DNA of 64,000 nucleotides from Chitinophaga pinensis (GCA_945874665.1 CAMCHJ010000007.1:38550-102549); one strand, 5' to 3'; shown: positions 1 to 9,188, counted from the stretch's first letter. Program-made: numbers and translations. Notes: generated by a model from the sequence alone, not told the origin.

Positions 1-76
1 AAGGCGTTTCGGTCTCCTTGTAGTAGGTAATCAGTAGTTGAAAAGCTGAGTGTTTTCAGCCTGCTAAGCCAGTAAA

Positions 77-787
77 TTACCCTTCAGCATACAAAGCAAA
101 CACCACCGGTTTTTTGTGCAAATCGGGCAGGGCGCCCTGCCAGTCGGCAATGCGGCGGGTGCGAAGCATTTCGTTGGGACCCGTGAGCTCAGTGCCGATG
201 CAGAGTTTGGTGTTGGGATGGCAGCTTTGCACCAGTGTTTCGAGCATTTGGTTGTTGCGATAAGGCGCTTCAATAAACAGCTGGGTCATGTTGCGCTTGC
301 GACTTTCGGCCTCCAGCTCTAAAATAGCCTGCTTGCGCGCCGCCCTTTCCACCGGCAGATATCCCTGAAAACAAAACCGCTGTCCGTTAAATCCCGACCC
401 CATCAAGGTCAATAAAATACTTGAAGGCCCGGTAAGCGGCACCACCTGTATGCCTTGGCGATGGGCCTCGGCGACCACCAAAGCACCAGGGTCGGCAACA
501 GCTGGACAGCCTGCATCCGACAACAAGCCGATGTCGTGCCCCTGCAAAGCCGGAGCCAAAAAGCGCTTTGGACTCATTTCGCGGGTGTGCTCATTGAGCA
601 GCTGAAACTGCAGCGCATTGATGTCAATATCGCGGTTCAGCAGCTTCAAAAAACGGCGGCTCTCCTTCTCGCTTTCCACAATAAAATGCTGCAGACAGGT
701 TACCAAAGGGGTAATGGCCGCGGGAATGGTTTGGAGCGCGGTATCGGGCGCCAACAAAGAAGGAATGAGGTACAATTTGCCGTGCAT
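77..787 (-). CDS. RsmI-like SAM-dependent methyltransferase (tetrapyrrole methylase fold)
   Basis: A 236-residue protein of the tetrapyrrole/RsmI methylase family. Visible signatures are GLLSDAGCPAVADPG (residues 87-101), the cofactor-loop motif PLTGPSS (117-123) and FIEAPYRN (171-178), all characteristic of RsmI, which 2'-O-methylates C1402 of 16S rRNA. It is shorter than classical RsmI (about 280 residues). From family knowledge, many Bacteroidota carry a second RsmI-like paralogue of about this length, and this fits that paralogue better than the canonical enzyme, so the substrate is uncertain. It stands alone. A TATCTTCG element ends 4 nt before the ATG, which supports this start. Confidence 0.85.
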   Translation of the reverse strand: MHGKLYLIPSLLAPDTALQTIPAAITPLVTCLQHFIVESEKESRRFLKLLNRDIDINALQFQLLNEHTREMSPKRFLAPALQGHDIGLLSDAGCPAVADPGALVVAEAHRQGIQVVPLTGPSSILLTLMGSGFNGQRFCFQGYLPVERAARKQAILELEAESRKRNMTQLFIEAPYRNNQMLETLVQSCHPNTKLCIGTELTGPNEMLRTRRIADWQGALPDLHKKPVVFALYAEG

Positions 788-791
788 GGAA

Positions 792-799
792 CGAAGATA
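792..799 (-). promoter_or_regulatory. -7 element TATCTTCG of the RsmI-like gene
   Basis: On the minus strand TATCTTCG (TAnnTTTG with one mismatch) lies 4 nt upstream of the ATG at 787. Transcription would begin at or next to the start codon. Confidence 0.5.
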
Positions 800-1014
800 A
801 CAGTTCGGAAGTGCGCATTAAACCATTATCACCAAATCAAATGATACAGCACTCCGTCGTATCCACAAAACCCCAGCTTGCTAGGTGCAACAACTGCGTC
901 AAAAAGAGGGTGAAGTAAGACAAAATGAACCCGTGTTACAGAACCTCCAATGGACCAATTTCCATATTAATTCATAGATTTGAGCTTTTAAACTCCCTGC
1001 GGCGCAAGCACTTT

Positions 1015-1022
1015 TAACCTTG
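1015..1022 (+). promoter_or_regulatory. -7 element TAACCTTG before the mini-ORF/glycosyltransferase
   Basis: TAACCTTG is a one-mismatch TAnnTTTG. It ends 3 nt before the ATG of the 11-codon mini-ORF at 1026, the same tight spacing seen at other genes in this window. Confidence 0.45.
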
Positions 1023-1025
1023 CAT

Positions 1026-1061
1026 ATGCTCACTTTCACCCGTTTTATGCGCCACTTTTAA
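1026..1061 (+). CDS. possible 11-residue leader ORF (MLTFTRFMRHF)
   Basis: ATG at 1026 opens a reading frame of 11 codons ending in TAA at 1059-1061. One nucleotide separates the stop from the ATG of the glycosyltransferase at 1063, which is in a different frame. The ATG is 3 nt after a -7-like element, so a transcript starting there would begin with this ORF. I infer possible translational coupling; the peptide itself resembles nothing I know. It could be chance. Confidence 0.3.
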   Translation: MLTFTRFMRHF

Positions 1062-1062
1062 G

Positions 1063-2217
1063 ATGCTGCAGCTACACGCACTTTTATGGGTTGATCTGGT
1101 TACCAACGCCTATTGGGCCCTCGGCTTAGGGTATGTGGTCTTGTTTTTAGCTTTTGCTTATTTTTGGTTTGGGAAGAAGGAAGCTGTGGGAATGTTAGAA
1201 TCCCTACCGCAAGTGAGTTTGGTGATTGCCATTCGCAACGAGCAAACCAATTTAGCAGCACTTTTCGCCCATCTCCGCCAATTAAACTACCCAGCACTCG
1301 AAGTTTTATTGGTAGATGACCAATCGGAGGACGAAAGTTTAGCATTGATGCAGCAAGCGGCAATACAAGCGCAAGCTGTGGGCGGCCATTGGCGCGTACT
1401 GCAGTCGGTGGGCAGCGGCAAAAAAGCCGCCATCAGCACCGCGCTGGCGGTGGCCAAGGGCGAATTAATCGTGACAACAGATGCAGATTGCGGCTTTTCG
1501 CCCGAGTGGATTGACCTGCTGGTCGCACCCTTTTCGGATCAAAACATACAACTGGTTGCAGGGCCAGTGATGACCACTGCCCACCCCAATTACTTTTTTA
1601 GCGCTTTTCAGCAGGTTGAATGGACCAGCATTTTGTTGGTAACACGGCTGAGTTTTAGTACGGGCATTCCCTTTATGTGCAGTGCAGCCAATATGGCGTA
1701 CCGAAAATCGGCATTTGAGCAAGTAAATGGGTATGCTGGGAATGGTCAGTTTTTGTCGGGTGACGACGAGTTTTTGCTCAAAAAAATACTGCACACCTAT
1801 GGCAAAACGGCCGTCAAATACCTGCACCAACCTCAGCTGTTGGTTACTACGCAACCGCAAAGCAACTGGACCAGCTTTTTGGCACAGCGGGCGCGTTGGG
1901 CATCGAAGTGGCGTAGGCACGACCAGGGACATTTGATCATTGCCGCATTACCTGCACTTTTACTGCTGCTGTTTTTGGTAAGTCCATTTTTACTGTTACT
2001 CGGAAAGCCTGGCCTACAGGCATTTTTAGGCTTATGGACTTTAAAAATCAGTATCGAGTATTTGGTAGTTGCCAGTGTATTAAAGCGGTTTAACGTCCCG
2101 TTGAGCCTTTTGGCCATGGCCGCCACCAGTTGTTCACACCCTTTTTACGCCTTGGCCACTGCTTTAACCATGGGCAACAAAAATTGGAAATGGAAAGGCC
2201 GCAGTCAGTCGTCTTAG
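1063..2217 (+). CDS. Glycosyltransferase family 2, membrane-anchored
   Basis: A 384-residue inverting GT-A glycosyltransferase. An N-terminal hydrophobic segment (about 15-36) precedes the catalytic domain, with VSLVIAIRNE (51-60), VDDQSED (84-90), the metal-binding TTDADC (138-143, DxD type), SGDDEF (232-237, the base-bearing ED/DD region) and QRARW (275-279, Q/RxxRW). At least two C-terminal membrane helices follow (from about 291). Transfer of a sugar from a nucleotide-sugar donor at the inner membrane is inferred; donor and acceptor cannot be read. No other in-frame ATG lies between this start and the upstream stop at 1015. No polysaccharide cluster surrounds it. Confidence 0.85.
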   Translation: MLQLHALLWVDLVTNAYWALGLGYVVLFLAFAYFWFGKKEAVGMLESLPQVSLVIAIRNEQTNLAALFAHLRQLNYPALEVLLVDDQSEDESLALMQQAAIQAQAVGGHWRVLQSVGSGKKAAISTALAVAKGELIVTTDADCGFSPEWIDLLVAPFSDQNIQLVAGPVMTTAHPNYFFSAFQQVEWTSILLVTRLSFSTGIPFMCSAANMAYRKSAFEQVNGYAGNGQFLSGDDEFLLKKILHTYGKTAVKYLHQPQLLVTTQPQSNWTSFLAQRARWASKWRRHDQGHLIIAALPALLLLLFLVSPFLLLLGKPGLQAFLGLWTLKISIEYLVVASVLKRFNVPLSLLAMAATSCSHPFYALATALTMGNKNWKWKGRSQSS

Positions 2218-2313
2218 CACCAGCTTCCACCATTGGCAAAGCAAACGTCCAATTGCCTTTTTATGCGATAAGCTATCTAAAAACATCCCAACAACTGTTC
2301 ACCACACCAGCAT

Positions 2314-2336
2314 TACTTTAGAATGATTCTAAAGTA
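2314..2336. promoter_or_regulatory. 23-bp palindrome, Fur/PerR-type 7-1-7 box
   Basis: The sequence is perfectly symmetric: 11-bp arms (2314-2324 and 2326-2336) around one central base. Its core TTAGAATGATTCTAA has the 7-1-7 form of Fur-family operators (compare the PerR box TTATAATNATTATAA). It lies 80 bp upstream of the Fe-S operon's ATG and about 55 bp upstream of the likely -7 element. No T-tract follows, so a terminator role for the upstream gene is unlikely. Which Fur-family protein binds is not known. Confidence 0.6.
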
Positions 2337-2390
2337 TAGAAATACGCAAAAACAGCAAGCGTTTTCTTGAAAAATACGGCCATCTACGCT

Positions 2391-2398
2391 TATTTTGG
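2391..2398 (+). promoter_or_regulatory. -7-like element TATTTTGG of the Fe-S operon
   Basis: TATTTTGG resembles TAnnTTTG and sits 17 nt before the ATG at 2416, matching the longer of the two spacing classes seen in the window. Confidence 0.4.
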
Positions 2399-2415
2399 CA
2401 TTTAAAGCAAAAGGC

Positions 2416-3738
2416 ATGCTACAAAACATTGTATTCATCATATTACTCGCCTTGGGAGGCGGCATTTTTGCCCGCAAAGTGGGTAAAATCCGCAGGAATA
2501 TTTTCTTAGGCAGGCCCCTCGACCGCACCGATCGAAAGTCGGAGCGCTGGACTACCATGGCACGGGTAGCGATGGGCCAAAGCAAAATGGTTGCACGTCC
2601 TGTAGCCGGCTTCTTTCACATCCTCATTTACGTGGGTTTTGTGCTCATTAACTTGGAGGTGTTGGAGATTGTAATCGACGGCATTTTTGGCACGCACCGC
2701 GTTTTTCAGCCCCTCTTAGGTGATTTTTACAACGTAATCATTGGTTTTTTTGAGATTTTAGCCATCGGCGTAATTTTGGCCTGCGTGGTGTTCTTTTGGC
2801 GCCGCAACATCCAACCCGTGGCGCGTTTTACGAGTCTCGAAATGACCGGCTGGCCCCGCCTCGATGCCAACCTCATCCTCATCATTGAAGTGGTGCTCAT
2901 GAGCGCCCTGTTGCTCATGAATACCGCTGAAGCCAATATGGAAGGCAAAACCGGCTATGCCATCAGTAATTTACTCGCACCGATGCTGGCGGGCGTATCC
3001 GAAAATGGTTTGCACAGCATCGAACGCATCAGCTGGTGGGCGCACATCGTGGGCATCCTCGCCTTCCTCAATTACCTGCCTTATAGCAAGCATTTCCACA
3101 TCATTTTGGCTTTCCCGAATACGTGGTATGCGCAATTGGAGCCATCCGGACAAATGAACAACATGGAAAGTGTGCAAAAGGAAGTGGCGATGATGCTCGA
3201 CCCGAACGCCAATCCATATGCCGCCCCGGCCGAAGGTGCCGAAGCCCCTGGTCGTTTTGGCGCCAAAGATGTGATGGACCTTCCTTGGAAGAGCCTGCTC
3301 GATGCCTACAGCTGCACCGAATGCGGCCGTTGCACGAGTGTTTGTCCGGCCAACACCACCGGCAAGCTCCTCTCCCCGCGTAAAATAATGATGGACACCC
3401 GCGACCGACTCGAAATTGTGGGCGCCAACATCGATAAAAATGGCTCGTTTGTAGATGACGGTAAATCGCTGCTCGGCGACCACATCAAGGCCGAAGAAAT
3501 ACAGGCTTGCAACACTTGCAATGCTTGTGTAGAGGCTTGTCCAGTACTCATCAATCCCGTAAGCATCATCACCGAGTTACGCCGCTACCAAGCCATGGAA
3601 GCCTCGCAGGTGCCGTCTGAATGGGGTTTGATGTTCAACAACATCGAAAACAACGGTGCCCCTTGGCAGTTCCCGGCGGCCGACCGCATGGGCTGGGCCG
3701 ATAACCTTGAAGTGAAAACTAAAAACGCAGAAGCATGA
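2416..3738 (+). CDS. Membrane (Fe-S)-binding oxidoreductase subunit (HdrC/NarI-like fusion)
   Basis: A 440-residue fusion. The N-terminal half has about five membrane helices resembling the cytochrome-b/NarI-gamma type, with candidate haem ligands H68, H200, H210, H226 and H228. The C-terminal half carries two [4Fe-4S] ferredoxin motifs, C300-x2-C303-x2-C306-x3-C310 and C365-x2-C368-x2-C371-x3-C375. Such proteins pass electrons between the quinone pool and a cytoplasmic partner. The partner is almost certainly the CCG-domain protein encoded next, whose ATG overlaps this stop. A TTG codon at 2395 extends the frame, but ATG at 2416 is preferred because the -7-like element covers the TTG region. 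The physiological donor is unknown. Confidence 0.85.
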   Translation: MLQNIVFIILLALGGGIFARKVGKIRRNIFLGRPLDRTDRKSERWTTMARVAMGQSKMVARPVAGFFHILIYVGFVLINLEVLEIVIDGIFGTHRVFQPLLGDFYNVIIGFFEILAIGVILACVVFFWRRNIQPVARFTSLEMTGWPRLDANLILIIEVVLMSALLLMNTAEANMEGKTGYAISNLLAPMLAGVSENGLHSIERISWWAHIVGILAFLNYLPYSKHFHIILAFPNTWYAQLEPSGQMNNMESVQKEVAMMLDPNANPYAAPAEGAEAPGRFGAKDVMDLPWKSLLDAYSCTECGRCTSVCPANTTGKLLSPRKIMMDTRDRLEIVGANIDKNGSFVDDGKSLLGDHIKAEEIQACNTCNACVEACPVLINPVSIITELRRYQAMEASQVPSEWGLMFNNIENNGAPWQFPAADRMGWADNLEVKTKNAEA

Positions 3739-4538
3739 GCGCCATTACGCTGAAAATTGATACCATGGCCGAGCTGGCCGCCAAAGGCGAAGCGCCCGAA
3801 ATATTGTTTTGGGTAGGTTGCGCCGGTAGTTTCGACGACCGCGCCCGCAAAATCACCCGGGCGGTGGCTGCCATTTTGCACGAAGTAGGCATGAAATTCG
3901 CCGTGCTGGGCACCGAAGAAAGCTGCACCGGCGACCCTGCCAAGCGCGCTGGTAACGAGTTTTTGTTCCAGATGCAGGCCGCTCAAAACATCCAAGTAAT
4001 GAATATGTACGAGGTGAAGAAAATTGTGACGGCTTGTCCCCACTGCTTCAACACCCTCAAAAACGAATACCCCGAGCTCGGCGGCAATTACGAGGTGCTG
4101 CACCACGCCACCCTGCTGCAGCAGCTCATTAACGAGGGTCGATTGAAGGTAAAAGATGGCGGTGCCTTCAAAGGCAAACGCATCACCTTCCACGATTCGT
4201 GTTATTTAGGTCGCGCCAACGGCATTTACGAAGCACCGCGGCAAGTGCTCGAGGCATTGGATGCCGATTTGGTGGAGATGAAGCGGAGCAAGGCCAAAGG
4301 ACTGTGTTGCGGGGCTGGCGGCGCACAAATGTTCAAAGAAGCCGAAAAAGGCAACAAAGAAGTGAACATCGAACGCATCGAGGACGCCCTCGAAACCCAA
4401 CCCGATGTGGTGGCCGCAGCTTGTCCTTTTTGCATGACCATGCTCACCGATGGCGTGAAGAACAAAGAAAAAGAAAGCAGCATCAAAGTTTACGACATCG
4501 CTGAACTCATTGCCGGTGCCAATGGTTTAATCAATTAA
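3735..4538 (+). CDS. (Fe-S)-binding CCG-domain protein (HdrB-like)
   Basis: A 267-residue soluble protein with two cysteine-rich CCG repeats. The first half has C29, C64 and C101-x2-C104; the second has C156, the hallmark C191-C192-G and C230-x2-C233. In HdrB and relatives these bind a non-cubane [4Fe-4S] cluster used for disulfide or related two-electron chemistry. Its ATG overlaps the stop of the membrane Fe-S subunit by 4 nt, so the two are translationally coupled and likely form one complex. Methanogen-type heterodisulfide substrates are not expected in this lineage, so the acceptor cannot be read from sequence. No HdrA-like flavoprotein is nearby. Confidence 0.85.
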   Translation: MSAITLKIDTMAELAAKGEAPEILFWVGCAGSFDDRARKITRAVAAILHEVGMKFAVLGTEESCTGDPAKRAGNEFLFQMQAAQNIQVMNMYEVKKIVTACPHCFNTLKNEYPELGGNYEVLHHATLLQQLINEGRLKVKDGGAFKGKRITFHDSCYLGRANGIYEAPRQVLEALDADLVEMKRSKAKGLCCGAGGAQMFKEAEKGNKEVNIERIEDALETQPDVVAAACPFCMTMLTDGVKNKEKESSIKVYDIAELIAGANGLIN

Positions 4539-4555
4539 GCAATTCCCAAAAAAGC

Positions 4556-5053
4556 ATGTACGCAGCCTTCGAAGCCCTTTCGCCCGCCTCAAAAATCTGG
4601 ATTTACCAAAGCAATCGCCCCTTTCAAGCTGGCGAAATTAACAGTCTGCACGCCGCCCTCCGCACTTTTGTAGAAAGCTGGACCGCCCACAACAAGGAGC
4701 TCCAAGGCAGTTACCTCATCCTGCGCAACCAGTTTATTGTGCTGGCGGTGGACGAGACCAATATGCCGGCTTCGGGCTGCAGCATCGACAAATCGGTGCA
4801 TTTTATGCAGATTATTGAGAGTGAATTGGGCGTAACGCTGTTCGATCGTATGTTGTTGGCCTTTGAAGAAAAGGGGGAGCTCATCACCCTGCACCGCAAC
4901 GAATTCGAAAAAGCCGTACAAAGCGGCCGCATTACCGCCAATACCGTTGTGGTAAACAACATGGTGTTTACCAAAGACGCCCTCGAAACCAAGTGGTTGC
5001 TGCCTTTCGCTGATAGCTGGCATGCGCAAATGTTTCAGCTGGCCACAGCTTAG
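4556..5053 (+). CDS. Conserved protein of unknown function, third gene of the Fe-S operon
   Basis: A 165-residue protein beginning MYAAFEALSP and containing KIWIYQSNRPF (13-23). From memory, homologues occur across Bacteroidota and are often labelled 'ABC transporter ATPase', but there is no Walker A, signature or Walker B motif here, so that name should not be transferred. It has no signal peptide, membrane helix or cysteine cluster. It starts 17 nt after the CCG protein and shares its direction, so a role tied to the Fe-S complex is a reasonable inference. Its stop overlaps the stop of the convergent gene at 5050 by 3 nt. Confidence 0.75.
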   Translation: MYAAFEALSPASKIWIYQSNRPFQAGEINSLHAALRTFVESWTAHNKELQGSYLILRNQFIVLAVDETNMPASGCSIDKSVHFMQIIESELGVTLFDRMLLAFEEKGELITLHRNEFEKAVQSGRITANTVVVNNMVFTKDALETKWLLPFADSWHAQMFQLATA

Positions 5054-5664
5054 TCGGCCGCACCCCCAGACAGCACCAGCTCCATCAAGCGTTCGAAGCT
5101 TTGGGCAGGCGTGTATTGATGGTCCTGGTACACATTACACTGCAATTTTAAGTATTTCAGCTGTCCATCGCGCCGCAGCGTTTCGAGCAGCACATTGCCA
5201 AAGCGCTGGTTGATGAGGCCGCTGGCCAGCTCCTCGGCGCGTAGTTTGGGCTTGAGGTAGCGCTTTTGCAGCTCTTGCCAAGACTCGCCCACCGGCCATA
5301 TTTTACGCTCGTTTTGCTGCTCCACATAGCCCTGTTCGGTAACCAAGCGCGCCAGTCGGTCGAGCATAAAATCGTAATGCTTCTCCGGCACCCCAGCCTC
5401 AGCATACCACATAAAGCCTGCGGCATGCTCGCCATTGAGCACCACAAATTTGGCTACGCTACCGGGCTGCAAACTGGCCCGCTGGTAGTTCTGCCGCAGC
5501 AGTTCTAGGTGGGTAGACTCTTGGTGCTGCACATACAGTTGCAACTCCTGCTCAAAGCGGTTCGAACGCACCAACGGCTCGTGTACGAGCTGCTGGGCGG
5601 CAACAGTGTTGGCCTTACCACCGAGCAATTGTTGTAGTTGATCAAACCAGGTAGACTTCGACAT
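5050..5664 (-). CDS. Hypothetical protein, 204 aa
   Basis: I do not recognise the family. The product is soluble, with no signal peptide or membrane segment. It is rich in Gln, Leu and charged residues and looks largely helical in its first 60 residues; a mixed central part contains the aromatic stretch AAGFMWYAEAG. Codon use matches the neighbours and no competing frame is convincing, so I take it as real. It is convergent with the Fe-S operon (stops overlap). The 120 bp upstream shows no clear -7 element, so its promoter is unplaced. Confidence 0.6.
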   Translation of the reverse strand: MSKSTWFDQLQQLLGGKANTVAAQQLVHEPLVRSNRFEQELQLYVQHQESTHLELLRQNYQRASLQPGSVAKFVVLNGEHAAGFMWYAEAGVPEKHYDFMLDRLARLVTEQGYVEQQNERKIWPVGESWQELQKRYLKPKLRAEELASGLINQRFGNVLLETLRRDGQLKYLKLQCNVYQDHQYTPAQSFERLMELVLSGGAAD

Positions 5665-5786
5665 GGTGTTTTTGTAATAACCTCAAGGAAGGGGTAAAGT
5701 TCGAGAAATAAGCAGAGAAAGTGGCTGAAGCGCGTGCCGATATTCCTGAAGCAGCAATGACAAGCTACTTCAGTAACGCAAAAACA

Positions 5787-6959
5787 CTACTCTTCTAGTC
5801 CCTCTTCTTCCGGTCCCCCGCCATACAAAATACTTAAGATAGCCGCCTTATCAACATTACCCCCACTGGTTTTGTTGCTGAGGGCAATGATGCAGGTTTC
5901 ATCCTCCGGCATGTGCACCAACAAGGTCTTAAAACCACGCCACCAGCCGCCATGAAACCGTACTTCGTAGCCATGCAGGGTGGTGTACATGCGCCAGCCA
6001 TAGCCGTAGCTAGCCAAGTGGCGGTTGCGGGGATTGTGCGGCTGCAAGGCTAAGGCCATGCTGCTGGCGCTGATGAGCTTGTTGCGGAAAAGGGCCTGCT
6101 CCCAAGCGTATAAATCGCGCAGCGAGGCATATATGCCTTTGTCGCCGACCACGCCATTGAGGAAATACTGCGTTGTAACAGGCCGAAAGAACCCCGTATG
6201 ACCGCTCAGCGCGGCTTTAGGCAGACTCCTTTTAGGGTTGATGACAAAAGCCGTGTGCATGCCCGCCGGCTCAAACAGATATTTTCGGGCGTAATCGCGG
6301 AAACGCATGCCACTCACTTCTTCTACAATGGCGGCGAGCAAAGCATAACCGGTATTGCTGTATTCGTAGCGACGGTCGGGCGCGTGCCAACGTTGTTGTG
6401 GATGCTCGCTCAGTAGCTGCACGAGCTTATGGTTGTCGAGGTACTCCCTTTGGTCGGGCCAAAGGCGTTCGGCATCGTACATATAATTGCTCAGGCCACC
6501 GCGGTGCGCCAAAAGCATGTGTACCGTTATGCCAGGGTGCGGAAAGTCGGGGAAAAAGCGCTGAATGCTGTCGCTAAGCGAGAGTTTACCCGCCTCCATG
6601 AGCTGCAAAATAGCCACGGCGGTGAATTGTTTTGAGACAGAGGCGAGCTCAAAGAGGGCATCGGTTTGCAGACTGTCGCCTCGCTTGCCCGAAGCCATAC
6701 CCACGGCGCCTTCGTAGATGATTTGACCGCGATGGGCCACCAACAATACCCCATTAAATCCGCGTGGCTTAAAGCGGTGCAGCACCAAGCTGTCGATGCT
6801 GGCCGCCTTGCGCGCAATGTCGGCAGGGTCGTTGATGAATACTGGTCCCGGTGGCGACTCACGATAAGCATCCTCGCCCTGTTCACTGCAGGTAATCAGC
6901 AGCGGAAGGGTAAGGAGCGTAATCCAAAAGAATTTAGGAAGCCGTAAAGGCCCCGGCAT
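5787..6959 (-). CDS. Serine hydrolase, beta-lactamase/class C family lipoprotein
   Basis: A 390-residue penicillin-binding-protein-like hydrolase. An N-terminal hydrophobic stretch ends in LPLLITC, a plausible lipobox with C24 as lipidated residue. The catalytic motifs are in order: SVSK (107-110, SxxK nucleophile), YSN (200-202, YxN) and HGG (336-338, replacing KTG as in esterase-type and DD-peptidase-type members). It may act on peptidoglycan peptides, D-amino-acid peptides or esters; resistance to beta-lactams should not be assumed. Its ATG overlaps the purL stop as TAATG, so it is translated from the purL transcript. Confidence 0.85.
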   Translation of the reverse strand: MPGPLRLPKFFWITLLTLPLLITCSEQGEDAYRESPPGPVFINDPADIARKAASIDSLVLHRFKPRGFNGVLLVAHRGQIIYEGAVGMASGKRGDSLQTDALFELASVSKQFTAVAILQLMEAGKLSLSDSIQRFFPDFPHPGITVHMLLAHRGGLSNYMYDAERLWPDQREYLDNHKLVQLLSEHPQQRWHAPDRRYEYSNTGYALLAAIVEEVSGMRFRDYARKYLFEPAGMHTAFVINPKRSLPKAALSGHTGFFRPVTTQYFLNGVVGDKGIYASLRDLYAWEQALFRNKLISASSMALALQPHNPRNRHLASYGYGWRMYTTLHGYEVRFHGGWWRGFKTLLVHMPEDETCIIALSNKTSGGNVDKAAILSILYGGGPEEEGLEE

Positions 6960-9178
6960 TACGCCTCCATGATTTTGCCCAAGGCCTCGTCGTACAACTG
7001 ACCAAAGGCCTCGATGCTTGGATAATCGGCACCGTTGATGTGCACAGTCCCGTCGGTGACTTCTCCCAAAAAGCTAAAAGGAATTCCAGCGGCTTTAAGC
7101 AACTTCTCGAGCACAGGTTGCTCGTGTGGATCGATGCTGATGACCGCGCGGCTCTGACTTTCGCCAAACAAAAAGGCGTCGGTGCGCAAGGAAGCATCGG
7201 TTTGGATACTGAAGCCAAGTTTGTTGTAAAAACCACTCTCGATGAGGTTGATGAACAGTCCGCCATCGGCAATATCGTGCATACTTTCAGCCAAGTTGTT
7301 GGCGCGAATTTGGTGGAGCACTTGGTGGAGCTTTACTTCAGCCTCGATTTCAAAATGGGGACAACTACTGTGCTTGATGCCGTGGTAGCTGTAAATATAT
7401 TGCGAACTGCCGAGGTCATTGTTCATCTCGCCCAATACATAAATCAAATCGCCCGGGCGCTTGAAATAGAGGGTTTGATGTTGGTTTTTATTGTCGAGGA
7501 TGCCTACCATGCCAATTACGGGCGATGGATAAACTGGACCTTCGTAGCTCGACTGGTTGTAAAAGCTCACGTTTCCGCCGGTTACAGGGGTACCGAGCGC
7601 CAAACACGCTTCGCTCATGCCTTTGATGGCCCCTACAAACTGCCAGTACACCTCAGGATTGTAAGGATTACCGAAATTCAAGCAGTTGGTTACCGCTACG
7701 GCTTCTCCACCCGAACAAACAATGTTTCGTGCCGCTTCGGCCACTGCAATGGCGGTGCCTTTGTGCGGATCGGCGTAAATGTAGCGGGAGTTGCAGTCAA
7801 CCGACATGGCCAACGCCTTATCGGTGCCGCGCACTTCCACCACCGACGCATCCGATGGCTGGTTGGTGGTCATGTTGATGGTACCCACCATGCTGTCGTA
7901 TTGCTGATACACCCATTTCTTCGAACAAAGATTGGGGTGCGTGGCCAAATGCTTCATCACAGGCAACAAATCGGCTGGTTCAGGTACTGCGGCATTGTTG
8001 TATTTGGCAATTTCTTGTAGATAAGCAGGCTCGCGGTATTCGCGGTGGTAAACGGGTGCACCGCCACCTAGCACCAAACTTTCGGCAGGCAAATCGGCCA
8101 CCAGCTCGTTATGCATGTAAAAATGCAAACGCTCGCCGGCTGTTACCTCGCCAATTTGCTCGCAGTTGATGTCCCATTTGTCGAAAACCGCCAACAACTT
8201 GTCCTCCTGGCCTTTTTTACAAACGATGAGCATGCGCTCTTGCGATTCTGACAATAAAATCTCCCATGGCTTCATGTTCGGCTGACGCGTTGGTACCTTG
8301 TCGAGCCAAATCACCATGCCATGCTCGCCTTTGGCCGACATTTCGGAGCTCGAGCAGATAATACCCGCAGCGCCCATGTCTTGCATGCCTATGATGGCAC
8401 CCGTATCAATGGCCTCTAAAGTCGCTTCTAGCAGCAATTTCTCCTGGAAGGGGTCGCCCACCTGCACCGATGGCAGGTCGTCGGCCGAATCTTCCGTAAT
8501 GTCTTTCGAAGCAAAAGCTGCCCCGTGGATGCCATCCTTGCCTGTATGCGAGCCCACGATAAACACCGGATTACCCACCCCGTAAGAGATGGCAGAAACC
8601 GTTTTACCTTTTTCAACGATACCTACCGACATGGCATTCACAAGCGGATTAACCGTAAAGCAGTCATCAAAATATACTTCGCCACCAACGGTAGGTACGC
8701 CAAATGCATTGCCGTAGTCGCCAATGCCCTTCACCACCCCGCGGATGATCCACTTGGTGCGTTCTTGCTGCAGGTTGCCGAAGCGCAGACTGTTTAGTTG
8801 CGCAATGGGGCGTGCGCCCATGGTAAATATGTCGCGGTTGATGCCACCCACTCCCGTTGCCGCACCTTGATAAGGCTCAATGGCCGAAGGGTGGTTGTGT
8901 GATTCGATTTTGAATGCGCAGCCGAGGCCATCGCCGATGTCGACTAAACCCGCATTTTCTTCGCCCGCCTTGGCCAACATGCGCTCGCCTTCTTTGGGTA
9001 AGGTTTTGAGCCAAACAATGGAGTTTTTATAGGAGCAGTGCTCGCTCCACATCACCGAATACACACTGAGTTCGTTAAAATTGGGCACGCGACCCAATAT
9101 TTCACAGATTTTGTCGAATTCCTCTGGCAACAAGCCGAGTTCTTTGGCAGTTTCTACAGTAGTCAATTTATCTTCCAC
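6959..9178 (-). CDS. purL: Phosphoribosylformylglycinamidine synthase subunit PurL
   Basis: A 739-residue FGAM synthase catalytic subunit of the short PurL type (about 740 residues), which works with separate PurS and PurQ rather than as the about 1300-residue single chain. It converts FGAR to FGAM with ATP and ammonia channelled from PurQ. Typical motifs are [11 protein letters not shown] near the N terminus, [24 protein letters not shown] and [17 protein letters not shown]. PurS and PurQ are not in the window. The start is GTG at 9178; an in-frame stop lies three codons upstream. It begins 10 nt after the PepSY-like gene and overlaps the serine hydrolase start, giving a three-gene operon. 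Confidence 0.95.
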   Translation of the reverse strand: MEDKLTTVETAKELGLLPEEFDKICEILGRVPNFNELSVYSVMWSEHCSYKNSIVWLKTLPKEGERMLAKAGEENAGLVDIGDGLGCAFKIESHNHPSAIEPYQGAATGVGGINRDIFTMGARPIAQLNSLRFGNLQQERTKWIIRGVVKGIGDYGNAFGVPTVGGEVYFDDCFTVNPLVNAMSVGIVEKGKTVSAISYGVGNPVFIVGSHTGKDGIHGAAFASKDITEDSADDLPSVQVGDPFQEKLLLEATLEAIDTGAIIGMQDMGAAGIICSSSEMSAKGEHGMVIWLDKVPTRQPNMKPWEILLSESQERMLIVCKKGQEDKLLAVFDKWDINCEQIGEVTAGERLHFYMHNELVADLPAESLVLGGGAPVYHREYREPAYLQEIAKYNNAAVPEPADLLPVMKHLATHPNLCSKKWVYQQYDSMVGTINMTTNQPSDASVVEVRGTDKALAMSVDCNSRYIYADPHKGTAIAVAEAARNIVCSGGEAVAVTNCLNFGNPYNPEVYWQFVGAIKGMSEACLALGTPVTGGNVSFYNQSSYEGPVYPSPVIGMVGILDNKNQHQTLYFKRPGDLIYVLGEMNNDLGSSQYIYSYHGIKHSSCPHFEIEAEVKLHQVLHQIRANNLAESMHDIADGGLFINLIESGFYNKLGFSIQTDASLRTDAFLFGESQSRAVISIDPHEQPVLEKLLKAAGIPFSFLGEVTDGTVHINGADYPSIEAFGQLYDEALGKIMEA

Positions 9179-9188
9179 GGAGAGCTAT

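Noticed and set aside
7040-8020. 326-codon plus-strand frame inside purL
   Set aside because: Antisense shadow of a well-conserved gene; no promoter, no domain, unlike codon use.
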